Source: Mesorhizobium sp. B2-4-15 (lineage in GTDB: Bacteria; Pseudomonadota; Alphaproteobacteria; Rhizobiales; Rhizobiaceae). From it: a stretch of DNA of 64,000 bases. This document shows positions 1 to 8,257 of this stretch, piece by piece (the first letter of the stretch is position 1; each line of letters opens with the position of its first letter). The notes beneath the pieces were generated by a model. The model did not search any database, had not been told where the DNA came from, and was given only the letters and a program-made list of their open reading frames with translations. A program made the position numbers and the translations under genes. The stretch spans positions 124,001-188,000 of the forward strand of contig NZ_VFUZ01000003.1 in NCBI RefSeq assembly GCF_006658505.1, given 5' to 3'.

Positions 1-109
1 GCAATTCGAGCGCGGTGACCTTCTTGCCGCGCAGCGTGCCGTCCTTGGCCAGCCGGGCGATGAGCTTGCGGCCGACCATGCCTGCGGCGCCGGTGATCAG
101 AATGCGCAT
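1..109 (-). CDS. NAD-dependent epimerase/dehydratase, N-terminal fragment (DenD-like)
   Basis: Only the first 36 codons are inside the window; the gene runs off the left edge. The visible start reads MRILITGAAGMVGRKLIARL, a Rossmann nucleotide-binding beta-alpha unit with the GxxGxxG pattern of extended short-chain dehydrogenases. The wording AAGMVGRKL is like D-erythronate dehydrogenases (DenD) of rhizobia, but 36 residues cannot fix the substrate. The ATG is preceded on the minus strand by a GGGGAG ribosome site. The small membrane protein gene lies 11 bases upstream on the same strand, so the two may be co-transcribed. Confidence 0.7.
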   Translation of the reverse strand, partial: MRILITGAAGMVGRKLIARLAKDGTLRGKKVTALEL

Positions 110-120
110 GTCAAACTCCC

Positions 121-330
121 CTATTTGCCCTTGTTCTTGCGCTGGCTGCGGGCCCGCAGCCAGAAAACCGTAAAAAACGCCAGCACGAAGACGACGCCGA
201 AAATGCCCGCGAGCACTGTCGAAAGCTTGCCGAGTGCCAGCATCACGGCCGGCAGATAAAAGGCCGCCGTGCCGAACAGAAGTATGATCAACAGCGCAGC
301 GATGGCCGAATTCCTGGTGTCTCGGTCCAT
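121..330 (-). CDS. Small two-helix membrane protein of unknown function
   Basis: A 69-residue protein with two clear hydrophobic segments (about residues 9-30 and 36-57), a short charged N-terminus (MDRDTR) and a basic tail (RARSQRKNKGK). That places it in the inner membrane with a positively charged cytoplasmic end. I do not recognise the family. It sits 11 bases ahead of the epimerase-like gene on the same strand, so a shared transcript is likely. It is short, but the membrane topology and lack of an overlapping better frame support a real gene. Confidence 0.6.
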   Translation of the reverse strand: MDRDTRNSAIAALLIILLFGTAAFYLPAVMLALGKLSTVLAGIFGVVFVLAFFTVFWLRARSQRKNKGK

Positions 331-415
331 TAGGCTGCACCAGGGCGGCGGGCGTTCGTCAAGCTGGCTTCCAAGGCAGTGGAACTCCTGAGACAGGACC
401 GGTCATTGACCGGGC

Positions 416-1384
416 CTAGTGGTGGTGGCCTTGATGCGGGGCGGCATCGTGCTCATACTCATGATCGTCGCCGTCATCGGCGCATTGGCCGAACTCCGGT
501 TCCACGGTGGCATGGCTGATGGCGTGCTCGCTGGCAAGCCGCTTCTTGATGGCGCTGACCGCCTGATGCGCGTCGACGCCCTCGTCGAGGCAGGCATGCA
601 GCGTCGCCATGTTGCTGGCGCCATCGAGCGACCAGATGTGCATATGGTGCACTTCCCGCACGCCCTGGATGGTCTTTTCAAGGTCCCTGGCGATGAGATC
701 CCGGTCGAGGCTCGGCGGCACGCCTTCGATCAGCACGTGGGCCGCGGCACGCATCAGCGACCATGCCGTCGACAGGATCAGCAGCGAGACGAGCACCGAC
801 AGGATCGGGTCGATCGGCGTCCAGCCGGTCGCAAGGATGACCACCGCCGCCACGATCGCCGCGGCCGAGCCGAGCAGGTCGCCAAGCACATGCAATATGG
901 CGCCGCGCATGTTGAGGCTCTCGCGGTCGCCGCCATGCAGCACCAGGAAGGAGCCGATATTGACCAGCAGGCCGAGCACCGCCACGACCAGCATCGGTCC
1001 GCCCAGCACCGGCGACGGCCTCTGCAGGCGCTCCCACGCCTCATAGACGATCCAGAGCGCGATAACGAAGATGGCGATGCCGTTGGTATAGGCGACCAGC
1101 GTCTTCACCCGGCCGAAGCCGTAGGTGAGCTGGCGGGTCGCTGGCCGGTCCGCGAGATGAAACGCGTACCAGGCAAGACCGAGCGCGATCGCATCGGCAA
1201 GCATGTGGCCTGCATCGGCCAGCAGCGCCAGCGACCCGGTGAAGAGACCGCCAAGCGCTTCCGCCACCATGAAGCCCGCCGTCAGGCAGGCCGCGATCAG
1301 AACGCGCTTCTTGTCGGTCGAGCCATGCACATGACCGGCCCCGTGATCATGCCCGCTATGGCCGTGGGAATGGGCATGCGCCAA
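416..1384 (-). CDS. Cation diffusion facilitator (CDF) zinc/divalent-metal efflux transporter
   Basis: A 322-residue CDF family transporter of the CzcD/ZitB type, an inner-membrane H+-coupled exporter of Zn2+ or related divalent metals. Six hydrophobic helices are visible, followed by a cytoplasmic domain. The metal-site residues appear in TM2 (DAGHMLAD, around residues 57-64) and TM5 (HVLGD, around 165-170). Both ends are histidine-rich (AHAHSHGHSGHDH at the N-terminus and a His/Asp tail), as usual for metal-sensing loops. The start is a TTG: a CAGGAG ribosome site stands seven bases upstream, the His-rich leader begins there, and no ATG start fits. Zn is the most probable substrate; Co, Cd or Ni cannot be excluded. 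Confidence 0.9.
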   Translation of the reverse strand: MAHAHSHGHSGHDHGAGHVHGSTDKKRVLIAACLTAGFMVAEALGGLFTGSLALLADAGHMLADAIALGLAWYAFHLADRPATRQLTYGFGRVKTLVAYTNGIAIFVIALWIVYEAWERLQRPSPVLGGPMLVVAVLGLLVNIGSFLVLHGGDRESLNMRGAILHVLGDLLGSAAAIVAAVVILATGWTPIDPILSVLVSLLILSTAWSLMRAAAHVLIEGVPPSLDRDLIARDLEKTIQGVREVHHMHIWSLDGASNMATLHACLDEGVDAHQAVSAIKKRLASEHAISHATVEPEFGQCADDGDDHEYEHDAAPHQGHHH

Positions 1385-1454
1385 TGGCAGACTCCTGAGC
1401 GGTTGTTATTACGCAGTCCAGGACTGAAAACCGCTGCTCGCTTTCTGAATTGCG

Positions 1455-2141
1455 TCAGGCGCCGAACTGCGCGCGAAAATCCTCGAGCCGTCGCTTCTGC
1501 TGGCCGGCGCCGTCGAAATTGGCCGGATCGAGCCACGCCTCATAGGCTTTGCGAAGAGCCGGCCACTCCTTGTCGATGATCGAATACCACGCGGTATCGC
1601 GGTTTTCACCCTTGACGATGAGATGCTGCCGGAAAATGCCCTCGAACTTGAAGCCGAAGCGTTCGGCGGCCCGCTTCGACGGCTCGTTGCGATTGTTGCA
1701 TTTCCATTCGTAGCGCCGATAGCCGAGCTCGTCGAAGATGTATTTCATGAACAGGAACTGCGCTTCCGTCGCCGCCGGCTTTCGTGAAATCAGTGGGCCC
1801 CAATAGATATTGCCGATCTCGATAACGCCGTAGGCGGGATCGATGCGCATCAGCGTCTGGCGGCCTGCGACCTTGCCGCTGGCCTTGTCGATGACGGTGA
1901 AGAACAGCGGATCCTCACTGGCTTCGACCTTGTCCAGCCAAGGCTGGAAGGCGGCGCGGGTTTCCGGCGGATAGTCCGGCAGCCAGGCGAAGCGGCCGTC
2001 GACGTCCGAAACCGAGGACGCCTCATAGAGGCCATCGCCGTGCTTTGCGGCACTCAGCGGTTCGAGCCTGACGGTGCGGCCGTCCAGCACCTTGCGCTCC
2101 GGGCGCGGACGCGGTTGCCAATCCTTGAGATTTTCCGACAC
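1455..2141 (-). CDS. GNAT family N-acetyltransferase (RimJ/RimL-like)
   Basis: Encodes a GNAT-fold acetyltransferase of the RimJ/RimL group that moves acetyl from acetyl-CoA to an amine (protein N-terminus or small molecule; target unknown). Visible family wording includes the N-terminal strand RTVRLEPLSA, the segment GVIEIGNIYWGP, and RRYEWKCNNRNEPSKRAAER, where NxxSxxAxxRxGF is the usual C-terminal GNAT signature. I choose the GTG at 2141 (VSENLKDWQ), preceded by GGAG at good spacing. An in-frame GTG at 2183 would add 14 residues (MSLIGQKSNGLELS) that do not look like family sequence. It diverges from the aminotransferase gene. Confidence 0.85.
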   Translation of the reverse strand: MSENLKDWQPRPRPERKVLDGRTVRLEPLSAAKHGDGLYEASSVSDVDGRFAWLPDYPPETRAAFQPWLDKVEASEDPLFFTVIDKASGKVAGRQTLMRIDPAYGVIEIGNIYWGPLISRKPAATEAQFLFMKYIFDELGYRRYEWKCNNRNEPSKRAAERFGFKFEGIFRQHLIVKGENRDTAWYSIIDKEWPALRKAYEAWLDPANFDGAGQQKRRLEDFRAQFGA

Positions 2142-2224
2142 CGAAAGCTCCAATCCGTTTGACTTTTGCCCGATGAGGCTCACAAAAACGCAGCCTCATG
2201 GTAAGAACCACACGGACGGGAAAA

Positions 2225-3409
2225 ATGCTCCACACGATTTCGGCCTTCGATCGTCTCGGCGAGGAAAACGCCTTTGCCGTGCTGGCGCGCGCGACGGCGC
2301 TGGCGAGCCAGGGCCGCGACATCGTCAACCTCGGTATCGGCCAGCCCGACTTCAAGACGCCGCAGCACATCGTCGAGGCCGCGATCAAGGCGCTGCGTGA
2401 CGGCCACCATGGCTACACGCCAGCCAATGGGCTTCTGGCGACCCGCGAGGCGGTGGTGCGGCGCACGCTGACCACCACCGGCGTCGAGGTCTCGCCCGAA
2501 GCGGTGATGATCCTGCCCGGCGGCAAGCCGACCATGTTCGCCGCCATCCTGATGTTCGGCGAACCTGGCGCCGAGATCCTCTATCCCGACCCTGGCTTTC
2601 CCATCTACCGTTCCATGATCGAGTTTACCGGTGCGGCTCCCATTCCGGTGCCGATGCGCGAGGAGAACGGCTTTGCCTTCTCCGCCGAGGAGACGCTGGC
2701 GCTCATCACCCCCAGGACGAGGCTGCTGATCCTCAACTCACCGGCCAACCCGACTGGTGGCGTCACCCCGCGCGCCGAGATCGAAAAGCTGGTCAAGGGG
2801 CTGGAAAAGCACCCCGACGTCGCCGTCCTCTCCGACGAGATCTACGACGTGATGACCTATGACGGCGAGACGCATTGCTCGCTGCTCGGCTACCCCGAGA
2901 TCCGCGACCGCCTGATCGTGCTGAACGGTTGGTCCAAGACCTGGGCGATGACCGGCTGGCGCATGGGCTGGTCGATCTGGCCGAACGGCGACAAGGGTGC
3001 CCACCTCTACGATAAGGTGCGCAAGCTGGCGGTCAACTGCTGGTCCTGCGTCAACGCGCCAAGCCAGTTCGCCGGCATCGCGGCCATCGACGGCCCGCAG
3101 GACGACGTCGACAAGATGATGCGTGCTTTCGACCGGCGCCGAAAGGTCGTCGTCGAAGGGTTGAACGCCTTGCCCAATGTTTCCTGCATCACGCCGAAGG
3201 GCGCGTTCTATGCCTTCCCCAACGTGTCGAAGACCGGCTGGAAGGCAAAGAAGCTCGCCTCCGCTTTGCTCGACGACGCCGGCGTGGCGCTGATCGGCGG
3301 TCCCGATTTCGGCATTCTCGGCGAAGGCTATGTCAGGCTCTCCTACGCCAACTCCGAGGAGAACATTTTGCGCGCGCTGGACAGGATCGGAGCGTTCCTG
3401 GCCAAGTGA
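2225..3409 (+). CDS. Pyridoxal-phosphate aminotransferase, class I/II (aspartate aminotransferase-like)
   Basis: A 394-residue fold-type I PLP aminotransferase. It shows NSPANPTGG (substrate/PLP contact), SDEIYDVMTYDG (Asp that binds the PLP ring nitrogen, Tyr for its phenolic oxygen), and GWSKTWAMTGWRMGW, which contains the Schiff-base lysine. The C-terminal YVRLSYANSEENI holds the arginine that binds the substrate carboxylate. The family transfers amino groups between amino acids and 2-oxo acids. Aspartate, aromatic or branched-chain specificity cannot be told apart here. The ATG at 2225 (MLHTISAFDRLGEENAF) starts at the family's usual N-terminus; an upstream in-frame start at 2198 would add nine unconvincing residues. 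Confidence 0.9.
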   Translation: MLHTISAFDRLGEENAFAVLARATALASQGRDIVNLGIGQPDFKTPQHIVEAAIKALRDGHHGYTPANGLLATREAVVRRTLTTTGVEVSPEAVMILPGGKPTMFAAILMFGEPGAEILYPDPGFPIYRSMIEFTGAAPIPVPMREENGFAFSAEETLALITPRTRLLILNSPANPTGGVTPRAEIEKLVKGLEKHPDVAVLSDEIYDVMTYDGETHCSLLGYPEIRDRLIVLNGWSKTWAMTGWRMGWSIWPNGDKGAHLYDKVRKLAVNCWSCVNAPSQFAGIAAIDGPQDDVDKMMRAFDRRRKVVVEGLNALPNVSCITPKGAFYAFPNVSKTGWKAKKLASALLDDAGVALIGGPDFGILGEGYVRLSYANSEENILRALDRIGAFLAK

Positions 3410-3562
3410 GACAGAAGGCTGGCCGGTCTCCTCGTCGAGACAGGTTACGGCCGGCCGCCACGGCGGTGTCATGAGCCGTCCGGAGGCGCTTGGCCAAGGC
3501 TGTGCGGGCATGCCGAAAACGGCTACGACTTTCCCGGATCAGGACAAGATGAGGAAACCCGG

Positions 3563-3937
3563 ATGTTCTATGCAATCCTCGCCTATCACGTGGAAGACGC
3601 GATCAAGGCGATGACGCCGCAGGAAGATGCGGCGCTGATGGCCGAGTTGCTGAAGATAAACACCCGGCTTCACGAGGAAGGCACGCTTGGACCCTCCGCG
3701 CGTCTGGGGGCAACACAGGATGCCTGCACCCTGCGCGGCCCGGGCGACGGCGTGATCCTCGACGGCCCTTTCGCCGAGACCAAGGAACAGTTGCTTGGCC
3801 TCTATGTCGTCGACTGCACCACGAGAGACGACGCCATCGCGATCGCCCGCGACCTTCGCCGCGTCAATCCTACAGCCGTTTACGAGATCAGGCCCATTTT
3901 GCTCTTCAAGCCCGGCGTGCCGCTGGCGGGCAAATGA
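3563..3937 (+). CDS. YciI-family (DGPF-domain) protein
   Basis: A 124-residue small cytosolic protein with a ferredoxin-like fold. It carries the DGPF signature of the YCII/DGPF family within VILDGPFAETKEQLLG (around residues 70-85) and the C-terminal YEIRPIL strand typical of the group. Members are often encoded beside sigma factors and are predicted to be dimeric enzymes or binding proteins, but no reaction is established for most. Its ATG is preceded by GAGG at good spacing. It stands alone, 150 bases after the aminotransferase gene and convergent with the SDR. Confidence 0.8.
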   Translation: MFYAILAYHVEDAIKAMTPQEDAALMAELLKINTRLHEEGTLGPSARLGATQDACTLRGPGDGVILDGPFAETKEQLLGLYVVDCTTRDDAIAIARDLRRVNPTAVYEIRPILLFKPGVPLAGK

Positions 3938-3970
3938 GCGGACTGCGAAAGCCCCGCCGGCATCCGCTGC

Positions 3971-4726
3971 TCACCCGCGCCCGACAAACGGCATCTTGGT
4001 CGCCATCACGGTCATGAACAGCACATTGGCGTCGAGCGGCAGGCTGGCCATGTGGAGGACGGCGTTCGCGACATGCTGGACATCCATCACCGCTTCGGCC
4101 GCGATGGAGCCATTGGCCTGCGGCACGCCGACGGTCATTGGCTGCGCCATGTCGGTCAGCGCGTTGCCGATGTCGATCTGGCCGCAGGCAATGTCATAGG
4201 GGCGGCCATCGAGCGCCAGCGTCTTGGTCAGCCCGGTGATCGCATGCTTGGTGGCCGTATAGGGCACCGAGCCCGGGCGCGGCGCATAGGCCGACACCGA
4301 GCCGTTGTTGATGATGCGGCCGCCCATCGGCCGCTGCTTGCGCATGGCGCCGAAGGCGGCACGCGCGCACAGGAACGAACCGGTGAGGTTGACCCCGACG
4401 ATCTCGTCCCACACCTCGACCGGGATCTCGTCGATCGGCGTCGACTTGTAGCCCATGCCGGCATTGTTGAAGAGCAGGTCGACGCGGCCAAACGCTTCCG
4501 CCACCGTCTCGAACAGATCGTCGACCTCGCCAGCCTTGCTGATGTCGCAGGCAACCGCCAGCGCCCTGGCCTCCGTCGGCCCGGCCTCGGCGATCGCCGC
4601 GTCCAGCACCGATTTGCGCCGACCGCAGAACACCGTGTTCCAGCCCTCCTTGAGCAGGGCCGTGGCGACGCTTTTGCCGATGCCCGTGCCGGCGCCGGTG
4701 ACGATGGCGGTTTTCTGCTCGGTCAT
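3971..4726 (-). CDS. Short-chain dehydrogenase/reductase (SDR), classical type
   Basis: A 251-residue classical SDR: NAD(P)-binding TGAGTGIGKS at the N-terminus, the structural NNAGMG motif, catalytic Ser in INNGSVSAY, and catalytic Tyr-Lys in YTATK. It oxidises or reduces an alcohol/ketone pair; the substrate is not deducible. The ATG at 4726 (MTEQKTAIVTG) is chosen because GGAGGA precedes it and the Rossmann strand begins there. A longer frame would add 26 residues drawn from repeat-like DNA. No partner gene on the same strand is close, so it appears to be a single-gene unit. Confidence 0.88.
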   Translation of the reverse strand: MTEQKTAIVTGAGTGIGKSVATALLKEGWNTVFCGRRKSVLDAAIAEAGPTEARALAVACDISKAGEVDDLFETVAEAFGRVDLLFNNAGMGYKSTPIDEIPVEVWDEIVGVNLTGSFLCARAAFGAMRKQRPMGGRIINNGSVSAYAPRPGSVPYTATKHAITGLTKTLALDGRPYDIACGQIDIGNALTDMAQPMTVGVPQANGSIAAEAVMDVQHVANAVLHMASLPLDANVLFMTVMATKMPFVGRG

Positions 4727-4744
4727 GGCTGTCCTCCGAATGTA

Positions 4745-4800
4745 CGTCGCCCCAAAAAGCGCGTAGCGGTTTTGGGACAATGGCATGCGTAAGACAAGAG
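4745..4800. repeat. Intergenic palindromic repeat, copy A
   Basis: Contains GGTTTTGGGACAATGGCATG, nearly the same as a stretch after the eda gene at about 7695-7720. The shared core is TTTGGGACAATG followed by CATGC. This is a type of short rhizobial intergenic repeat; its terminal CATGC-type inverted ends suggest a small palindromic element. It lies directly upstream of the SDR gene, probably in its promoter region. Confidence 0.55.
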
Positions 4801-4825
4801 CCAAGCGGGCGGCGCGTTCCCTGAA

Positions 4826-4844
4826 GCACCCAAAAAAAGGGTGC
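4826..4844. other. Short stem-loop upstream of the SDR gene
   Basis: GCACCC, an A7 loop, then GGGTGC: a perfect 6-bp hairpin followed on the plus strand by CGGTTTTG. It lies in the stretch between the SDR start and the DUF533 gene. It could be a remnant terminator or part of the neighbouring repeat. No gene on the plus strand needs it. Confidence 0.3.
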
Positions 4845-4913
4845 CGGTTTTGCTGATTGGGAACGGACTTCGGGGGATGATCGGGGCCAGTTTTCGACGA
4901 AGCTGCCCGCCGA

Positions 4914-4942
4914 CAAAAAGGGCGGTCATTGGCGACCGCCCT
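4914..4942 (-). terminator. Rho-independent terminator of the DUF533 gene
   Basis: Read on the minus strand, AGGGCGGTC pairs with GACCGCCCT across a 6-base loop and is followed by TTTTTG. The 9-bp perfect stem plus U-run is a classical intrinsic terminator. It stands about 110 bases past the stop of the DUF533 gene, which is the only minus-strand gene that could use it. Confidence 0.75.
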
Positions 4943-5052
4943 GATCTGAACCGGGCTTGGGAGGAGGAAAAGCCGATCCGACTGTGTAGAATGATGCGCT
5001 TCCTGAGTTAATGAAAGGTTAACGTTGGAAACGTGGCCTGTGCCGTTTTGGC

Positions 5053-5793
5053 CTACCAGCGGGGATTGGGCGAGGTGCCCGCGTTGGCCGCCGGCACCTT
5101 GGCCGCTGAAACCGTCGCCTCGACATGGTCGACCAGCGCGTCCGGCAGGCCGAGCCGTCCGGCGAGCAGGTCGAGATAGCCGCGCTCGGCGCGTGTGTCG
5201 GGATCGATCGTGAGGCGCGAGGCAGTGTAGAGTTCGAGCTTCTGCGCGTCGGTATGGGCGCCGGCCACCAGTGTGTCGAGATCGAGCGGCTTCTCCAGTT
5301 CGGCCATCAGGAATTTCTCGGCGTCGGCGCCAATCCCTGCAAGGCTGAGCTTGCCGGCGATCTTCTTGCGCTCTTCGTCGTCGACATGGCCATCAGCCTT
5401 GGCGGCCGAGATCATCGCCCGCACCAGCGTCAGCGTGAATTCATCCTCGCCTTGCGGCGCCTGCGACGGATGGAAGGCCGTGTCCTTGGGCGGCGGCAGC
5501 AATTCCGGTTCGCCGGCGGCTGGCGCTTGCTCCGGCGCGTTGCCGGCCTTGTAGTTCTGGTAGGCCTTGTAGGCGAGGCCGCCGATCGCGGCCAGCCCGC
5601 CGAGCTTCACGGCCGCACCCGTCACTTCGCGGCCGGCACCCGTTCCAAGCAGCACCGCCGCCAGCGCGCCTGCGGCCAACGGGTTGTCCTTGGCCATCTG
5701 CACCGCCTGCCCGGCCTTGTCGCGGACAGTGCCGCTGGTGCCGGGAATTTGCGAGCCGAGCAGATCGTCGAGAAGCTTCTTGGGATCGAACAT
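5053..5793 (-). CDS. DUF533 (TerB-like/YebE) membrane-associated protein
   Basis: A 246-residue protein of the DUF533 family, represented in E. coli by inner-membrane protein YebE. It opens with FDPKKLLDDLLGSQ, followed by a glycine/alanine-rich hydrophobic stretch (about residues 38-75). After an acidic/proline linker comes a C-terminal helical TerB-like domain with TLVRAMISAAKADGHVDD, where the D-G-x-V/I-D-x-x-E pattern is the TerB metal-site signature. The function is unknown; a link to envelope stress is often guessed. The start is supported by a GGAGG ribosome site, and a strong terminator follows. Confidence 0.85.
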   Translation of the reverse strand: MFDPKKLLDDLLGSQIPGTSGTVRDKAGQAVQMAKDNPLAAGALAAVLLGTGAGREVTGAAVKLGGLAAIGGLAYKAYQNYKAGNAPEQAPAAGEPELLPPPKDTAFHPSQAPQGEDEFTLTLVRAMISAAKADGHVDDEERKKIAGKLSLAGIGADAEKFLMAELEKPLDLDTLVAGAHTDAQKLELYTASRLTIDPDTRAERGYLDLLAGRLGLPDALVDHVEATVSAAKVPAANAGTSPNPRW

Positions 5794-5912
5794 TCAATGC
5801 CTCCAGCATGGGCCCGGCCGAACGGGCAGGTTTCGAACGCCGAAGACGTAGGTCCCGAAGCTTGACATTGCAATGACAGGCAGCCGCTTTGCCGCGCCCC
5901 CGGGTGCCGCGA

Positions 5913-6842
5913 TCAGGATCCGATATGCGGTCCCTTGCCGCGCGCCTCGGCGAGCGCCACCTGCCGCTGGCGCTCCGCGTAGCGCTTGCGGTCTTCCTCC
6001 GAGCGGGCGTCGAAGCAGTGCGGGCAGGAAACACCGGCGGCATATTTCGGCGACGTCAGGTCGCTTGCCGTCAGCGGGTGGCGGCAGGCACGACACAGTT
6101 CCGCTTCGCCCTCGGCGAGGCCGTGCGATACGGAAACCCGCTCGTCGAAGACGAAGCACTCGCCCTGCCACAGGCTCTGCTCCGCCGGAACCTCCTCGAG
6201 GTATTTGAGGATACCGCCCTTGAGGTGGAAGACGTCCTCGAAGCCGAGCGACCTGACATAGGCGGTCGCCTTTTCGCAGCGAATGCCGCCGGTGCAGAAC
6301 ATCGCCACCTTGCGCCCTTCGAGCTGCGCCCGGTGCGCTTCCACCCAGGCCGGGAATTCGCGAAAGCTCGCGGTCGCCGGATCGACCGCGCCCTTGAAGG
6401 TGCCGATGGAGACCTCATAGGCGTTGCGCGTGTCGACGACGATCGTGCCGGGCTCGGAAAGCAGGGCGTTCCAGTCGGCGGGCGCCACATAGGTGCCCGC
6501 ACTCGCCGCCGGGTCGATATCCTCGACGCCCATGGTGACGATCTCGCGCTTCAACCGCACCTTCATGCGGTGGAACGGCATCGCCGCAGCCACGCTGTAC
6601 TTGACCTCGAGGCCAGCCAGTCCATCGATAGTTTCGATATACTCGATGAGCTCGGCGATCGCGGCTTCGCTGCCGGCAACGGTGCCGTTGATCCCTTCAT
6701 GCGCCAGGAGCAGCGTGCCCTTGATACCGCGTCCGCAGCAGAAGGCCGCGAGCGGCGCGCGCAGCTCGCCGAACGCGTCCAGCCGGGCAAACCGGTAGAG
6801 CGCGGCGACGCGGACAGGCTGGGATGGCGCGGATGGTGTCAT
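5913..6842 (-). CDS. trhO: tRNA uridine(34) hydroxylase, rhodanese family (TrhO/YceA)
   Basis: About 309 residues, the usual size of TrhO. An N-terminal acylphosphatase-like domain ([20 protein letters not shown]) precedes a rhodanese domain with the catalytic cysteine in [12 protein letters not shown], and a C-terminal Cys-rich segment follows (CRACRHP and CPHCF). The family makes 5-hydroxyuridine at tRNA position 34 using O2 and prephenate-derived chemistry. The ATG at 6842 is preferred over an in-frame TTG four codons upstream. No co-transcribed neighbour is evident; it diverges from eda. Confidence 0.9.
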   Translation of the reverse strand: MTPSAPSQPVRVAALYRFARLDAFGELRAPLAAFCCGRGIKGTLLLAHEGINGTVAGSEAAIAELIEYIETIDGLAGLEVKYSVAAAMPFHRMKVRLKREIVTMGVEDIDPAASAGTYVAPADWNALLSEPGTIVVDTRNAYEVSIGTFKGAVDPATASFREFPAWVEAHRAQLEGRKVAMFCTGGIRCEKATAYVRSLGFEDVFHLKGGILKYLEEVPAEQSLWQGECFVFDERVSVSHGLAEGEAELCRACRHPLTASDLTSPKYAAGVSCPHCFDARSEEDRKRYAERQRQVALAEARGKGPHIGS

Positions 6843-7031
6843 TGTCCGCAGCAACTAGACGCTCATGGCAACCGATTCAAGGCGACGCCGTTCATCAGCC
6901 CGTCATTCTGTGTGATGGTAATGGCCGGCATGATCACCCCAGGACGCGTGACACCGCGACACGCTTCGTTTCATGGACAGAAAAACACTCGTCTGCTAAT
7001 CGGTTGAATTGCCCACGATATGGAGAGACAA

Positions 7032-7673
7032 ATGCCCAGCAAGACCGAGAAACTCCTGTCGCTCCTCAATGGCCAGCCGGTCATTCCGGTCCTCAAGATC
7101 GCCGATGTGGCCGACGCCGTGCCGCTGGCCCGCGCCCTGGCGCGTGGCGGCCTGCCGGCGATCGAGATTACCCTGAGAACCGCCGACGCTCTGGAAGCGA
7201 TCCGGCAGGTGGCGGCTGAGGTCGAGGAGGCCATCGTCGGCGCCGGCACCATTCTGGACGCCAGGCAATTCGACGAAGCGGCGTCCGCAGGCTCGCGTTT
7301 CATCGTCAGCCCAGGCATCACGCGCGAGCTTCTGGCCGCGGCCGCTGACAGCGAGGTCCCTCTGCTGCCCGGCGCCATCACGCCCGGCGAGATCATGGCC
7401 GCGCGCGAGGCGGGCCTGCGCTTCCTGAAATTCTTCCCGGCCGAGCAGTCCGGCGGCATCGCTTCGCTGAAGGCCTTCGCCTCGCCGCTGGCGGATGTCA
7501 AATTCTGCCCGACCGGCGGCATCACCGGCAAGAACGCGGCCGACTATCTCAGCCTGCCTAATGTCATCTGCGTCGGCGGCTCCTGGGTCGCGCCCGACGA
7601 CATGGTCAAGGCGGGCAAATGGGATGAAATCGAGGCGCTGGCGCGCGCGGCGAGCAAGCTCAGGAATAGCTAA
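7032..7673 (+). CDS. eda: 2-keto-3-deoxy-6-phosphogluconate (KDPG) aldolase
   Basis: A 213-residue class I aldolase that cleaves KDPG to pyruvate and glyceraldehyde-3-phosphate in the Entner-Doudoroff pathway, the main glucose route of rhizobia. It may also act on 4-hydroxy-2-oxoglutarate. Visible features are the catalytic glutamate in PAIEITLRT, the Schiff-base lysine in RFLKFFPAEQSGG, and the phosphate-binding PTGGITGKN. I take the ATG at 7032, preceded by GGAGAGA; an ATG four codons earlier lacks a good ribosome site. It is transcribed alone, with repeat DNA directly after the stop. Confidence 0.93.
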   Translation: MPSKTEKLLSLLNGQPVIPVLKIADVADAVPLARALARGGLPAIEITLRTADALEAIRQVAAEVEEAIVGAGTILDARQFDEAASAGSRFIVSPGITRELLAAAADSEVPLLPGAITPGEIMAAREAGLRFLKFFPAEQSGGIASLKAFASPLADVKFCPTGGITGKNAADYLSLPNVICVGGSWVAPDDMVKAGKWDEIEALARAASKLRNS

Positions 7674-7725
7674 TGCATGCCCGAAGGTGACATCGGTTTG
7701 GGGACAATGACATGCATAAAAAGAC
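7674..7725. repeat. Intergenic palindromic repeat, copy B
   Basis: Starts right after the eda stop. GCATGCCC at one side and GACATGC at the other are imperfect inverted ends, and the inner part (CGGTTTGGGGACAATGACAT) closely matches copy A near 4770. It probably folds as a hairpin in the 3' end of the eda mRNA. This sequence type recurs in rhizobial genomes. Confidence 0.6.
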
Positions 7726-7775
7726 CCAAAGCGCGTCGCATGAATCCAGTTCGACGCGCCGCGCTTTAGGCGCAT

Positions 7776-7806
7776 GAAAAACCCGGCCGGCTTTCGCCGA
7801 CCGGGT
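7776..7806 (-). terminator. Intrinsic terminator of the 58-residue secreted peptide gene
   Basis: On the minus strand, ACCCGGTCGG pairs with CCGGCCGGGT around GCGAAAG, followed by TTTTT. It lies 18 bases past the stop of the small gene at 7824-8000, which supports that gene being a real, separately transcribed unit. Confidence 0.7.
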
Positions 7807-7823
7807 CGGTTGCTTGGACATGG

Positions 7824-8000
7824 TCAGTTACAGACCCTGACCTTCTCGACCACCTTATGGTGATGCCGCCAATGCGTGACCACCCTGGTCCGGCAGTGAT
7901 GCTTGCCGTTCTTGACGATCACTGTTTCAGCCTGCGACGGAACGATCGCGGCTGACGCGGCCGCCAGGGCCAGAACCGATGCCAATAGAATCTTCTTCAT
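7824..8000 (-). CDS. Small secreted basic His-rich peptide (hypothetical)
   Basis: A 58-codon gene. It begins MKKILLASVLALAAASAAIV, a textbook Sec signal peptide, with likely cleavage after SQA near residue 24. The mature part is about 34 residues, rich in His, Lys, Arg and Val, with two cysteines (KHHCRTR and VRVCN at the very C-terminus) that could form one disulfide. A GGGGA ribosome site stands five bases before the ATG, and an intrinsic terminator lies 18 bases after the stop. I do not recognise a family; a periplasmic metal-binding or cationic peptide is possible but unproven. Confidence 0.75.
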   Translation of the reverse strand: MKKILLASVLALAAASAAIVPSQAETVIVKNGKHHCRTRVVTHWRHHHKVVEKVRVCN

Positions 8001-8206
8001 GAATATCCCCAGGTTGGAACGTACGCGCTCTAACCCGTAAACAGAGAGGCCGTTCCGGGTTCACGAGAAGTTCAGGCGCATGTGATTCCACTGGGTGCGG
8101 TCCTGTCGTAGCCGGTCATCGCTTCAACCCCCGGCGCACCCATCGGTGCCCTCGCCGATGAGGCCGCAAGCGCTTCGAAACTCCACATGCATCGCGCTTT
8201 TGGACA

Positions 8207-8239
8207 GCAAAAAGCCGCGCGGGTCGCCCAGCGCGGCTT
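8207..8239 (-). terminator. Intrinsic terminator of the DUF882 gene
   Basis: On the minus strand, AAGCCGCGC and GCGCGGCTT form a 9-bp stem across an 11-base loop, then TTTTTGC. It begins about 20 bases past the DUF882 stop codon. Confidence 0.7.
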
Positions 8240-8257
8240 CGGATTCCGGTGCCTTGG

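Noticed and set aside
419..1579. Long open frame opposite the CDF transporter gene
   Set aside because: It is the mirror of the transporter and GNAT genes, has Arg/Gly-rich shadow composition and no family likeness.
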